Source: an uncultured Eubacteriales bacterium | GTDB taxonomy: Bacteria; Bacillota; Clostridia; Oscillospirales; Butyricicoccaceae | Assembly: GCA_910586105.1 (NCBI GenBank) | Contig: CAJUGU010000105.1 | Location: 1-14,503, forward strand | DNA: 14,503 nucleotides | Direction of reading: 5' to 3' | Shown: one piece after another, positions 13,939 through 14,503 of the stretch | Layout: each line of letters starts with the position of its first letter | Numbering within the stretch: the stretch's first letter is position 1 | The notes under the pieces: generated by a model | What the model was told of the DNA's origin: nothing | Database searches by the model: none | The model's input: only the letters and a program-made list of their open reading frames with translations | Program-made: the position numbers and the translations under genes

Positions 13939-14503
13939 TTACGTCGTACCAAACATATCTTCCAGCTCGGGCTTGTGCAGAATCTCGGCAATGCGGATGC
14001 CGAAGTTATCGTCAATAACGACCACTTCGCCGCGCGCGATGCACTTCCCGTTAACAAACAGGTCGACCTGATCGCCCGCCAGCTTATCCAAAATAACCAG
14101 CGATCCCTTGGAGAACGACAGGATATCCTGCACTTTTTTGCGGGTTCTGCCGATCTCGACCGTGACCTCCAGCGGGACGCTCATAATGAGGTCGAGGTTC
14201 TGCGCCTGCTCCTCGCCGAGCTCTTCGCCGTTGGCCAGCTTCGGCATGGCGGGGGCCTGCGTGTTAATCACCTTGGGCTCCCTCGGCTCCCGCGCCGCAG
14301 GCGCCTGCGGGGGCGGATAGCCCGGCCAGCCATACGGCGGCATACAATAATATGGATATTGCGCCGGATCTGTGCCAGCCTGCGGCATCGGAGGCATCTG
14401 CGGGGGCATGGCCATCATGGGCGGCATGCCCGGGGCCTGCTGCGGCAGGCCAGCCGTCGCCGGCCCCATTGCGGGAGCGGCAGGCTGCGGCGCGGGCGCT
14501 GCT
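13939..14503 (-). CDS. fliN: Flagellar motor switch protein FliN/FliY, C-terminal part (5' end outside window)
   Basis: The reading frame is open to the right edge, so the N-terminus is missing. The last 100 or so residues are a SpoA/FliN C-ring domain: LDLIMSVPLEVTVEIGRTRK, ILSFSKGSLVILDKLAGDQV, DLFVNGKCIARGEVVVIDDN and FGIRIAEIL. Before it lies a long linker rich in Pro, Met, Ala, Gln and Tyr (MPPMMAMPPQMPPMPQAG, then YPYYCMPPYGWPGYPPP). A long linker before the FliN domain is usual for FliY, whose N-terminus carries a CheC-like phosphatase, and cheY downstream fits fliY too. The diagnostic N-terminal part is not visible, so fliN versus fliY is open. The ATG at 14469 is only an internal Met, because in-frame codons continue upstream. 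Confidence 0.9.
   Translation of the reverse strand, partial: AAPAPQPAAPAMGPATAGLPQQAPGMPPMMAMPPQMPPMPQAGTDPAQYPYYCMPPYGWPGYPPPQAPAAREPREPKVINTQAPAMPKLANGEELGEEQAQNLDLIMSVPLEVTVEIGRTRKKVQDILSFSKGSLVILDKLAGDQVDLFVNGKCIARGEVVVIDDNFGIRIAEILHKPELEDMFGTT

Noticed and set aside
13823..14071. Plus-strand frame with a CPSCGA zinc-ribbon-like motif
   Set aside because: Only one Cys pair is present, the frame overlaps fliN antisense, and there is no ribosome site; probably chance.
1..14503. CRISPR arrays, tRNA or rRNA genes, insertion sequences or prophage genes
   Set aside because: No regularly spaced repeats, no tRNA-like cloverleaf and no transposase or integrase motif were seen.

Overview
The window looks like a chromosomal piece of a motile, GC-rich member of the Clostridia (Bacillota). 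Three things point there: a chemotaxis set containing CheC, CheD and CheV; a FliP without a cleavable signal peptide, as in Bacillus; and strong Shine-Dalgarno sites of the AGGAGG type before most genes. The genus cannot be read from the sequence. Every convincing gene is on the minus strand, so transcription runs from high to low coordinates.

Region 1 (14503 down to about 3952) is the distal part of a flagellar and chemotaxis operon. In transcription order it holds fliN or fliY (5' end cut by the window edge), cheY, fliP, fliQ, a 328-bp non-coding gap, flhA, fliA (sigma-28/SigD type), two rod/hook-basal-body proteins of the FlgF/FlgG family, cheC, cheD, cheV and a degenerate EAL plus HDOD protein. 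flhA/fliA overlap by 4 bp and cheC/cheD by 8 bp, and other junctions are mostly 12-70 bp, which suggests one long transcript. It ends at a perfect hairpin with a T-run (3952-3977). Compared with the classical Bacillus/Clostridium order, fliO, fliR, flhB, flhF, flhG, cheB, cheA and cheW are missing from their usual places. The fliR-flhB position is held by the non-coding gap.

Region 2 (3917 down to about 121) holds an AraC-family regulator of the sugar-responsive type and glycogen/maltodextrin phosphorylase (glgP), separated by a 452-bp intergenic region. That region carries two good sigma-A-type promoters pointing at glgP. A strong intrinsic terminator follows glgP at 121-158. The left end (about 15-115) is non-coding and hairpin-rich, with two related copies of a GC-rich element.

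Functionally, FliP, FliQ and FlhA are parts of the flagellar export gate. FliA switches on late flagellar genes, the FlgF/FlgG proteins build the distal rod, FliN/FliY is the switch-complex target of CheY, CheC/CheD dephosphorylate CheY-P and tune receptors, and CheV couples receptors to the kinase with its own receiver domain. The EAL-HDOD protein is probably a signalling adaptor that no longer hydrolyses c-di-GMP. I see no completely new system. The points most worth following are the fliR/flhB gap, the degenerate EAL-HDOD protein ending the operon, and the altered first active site of CheC.
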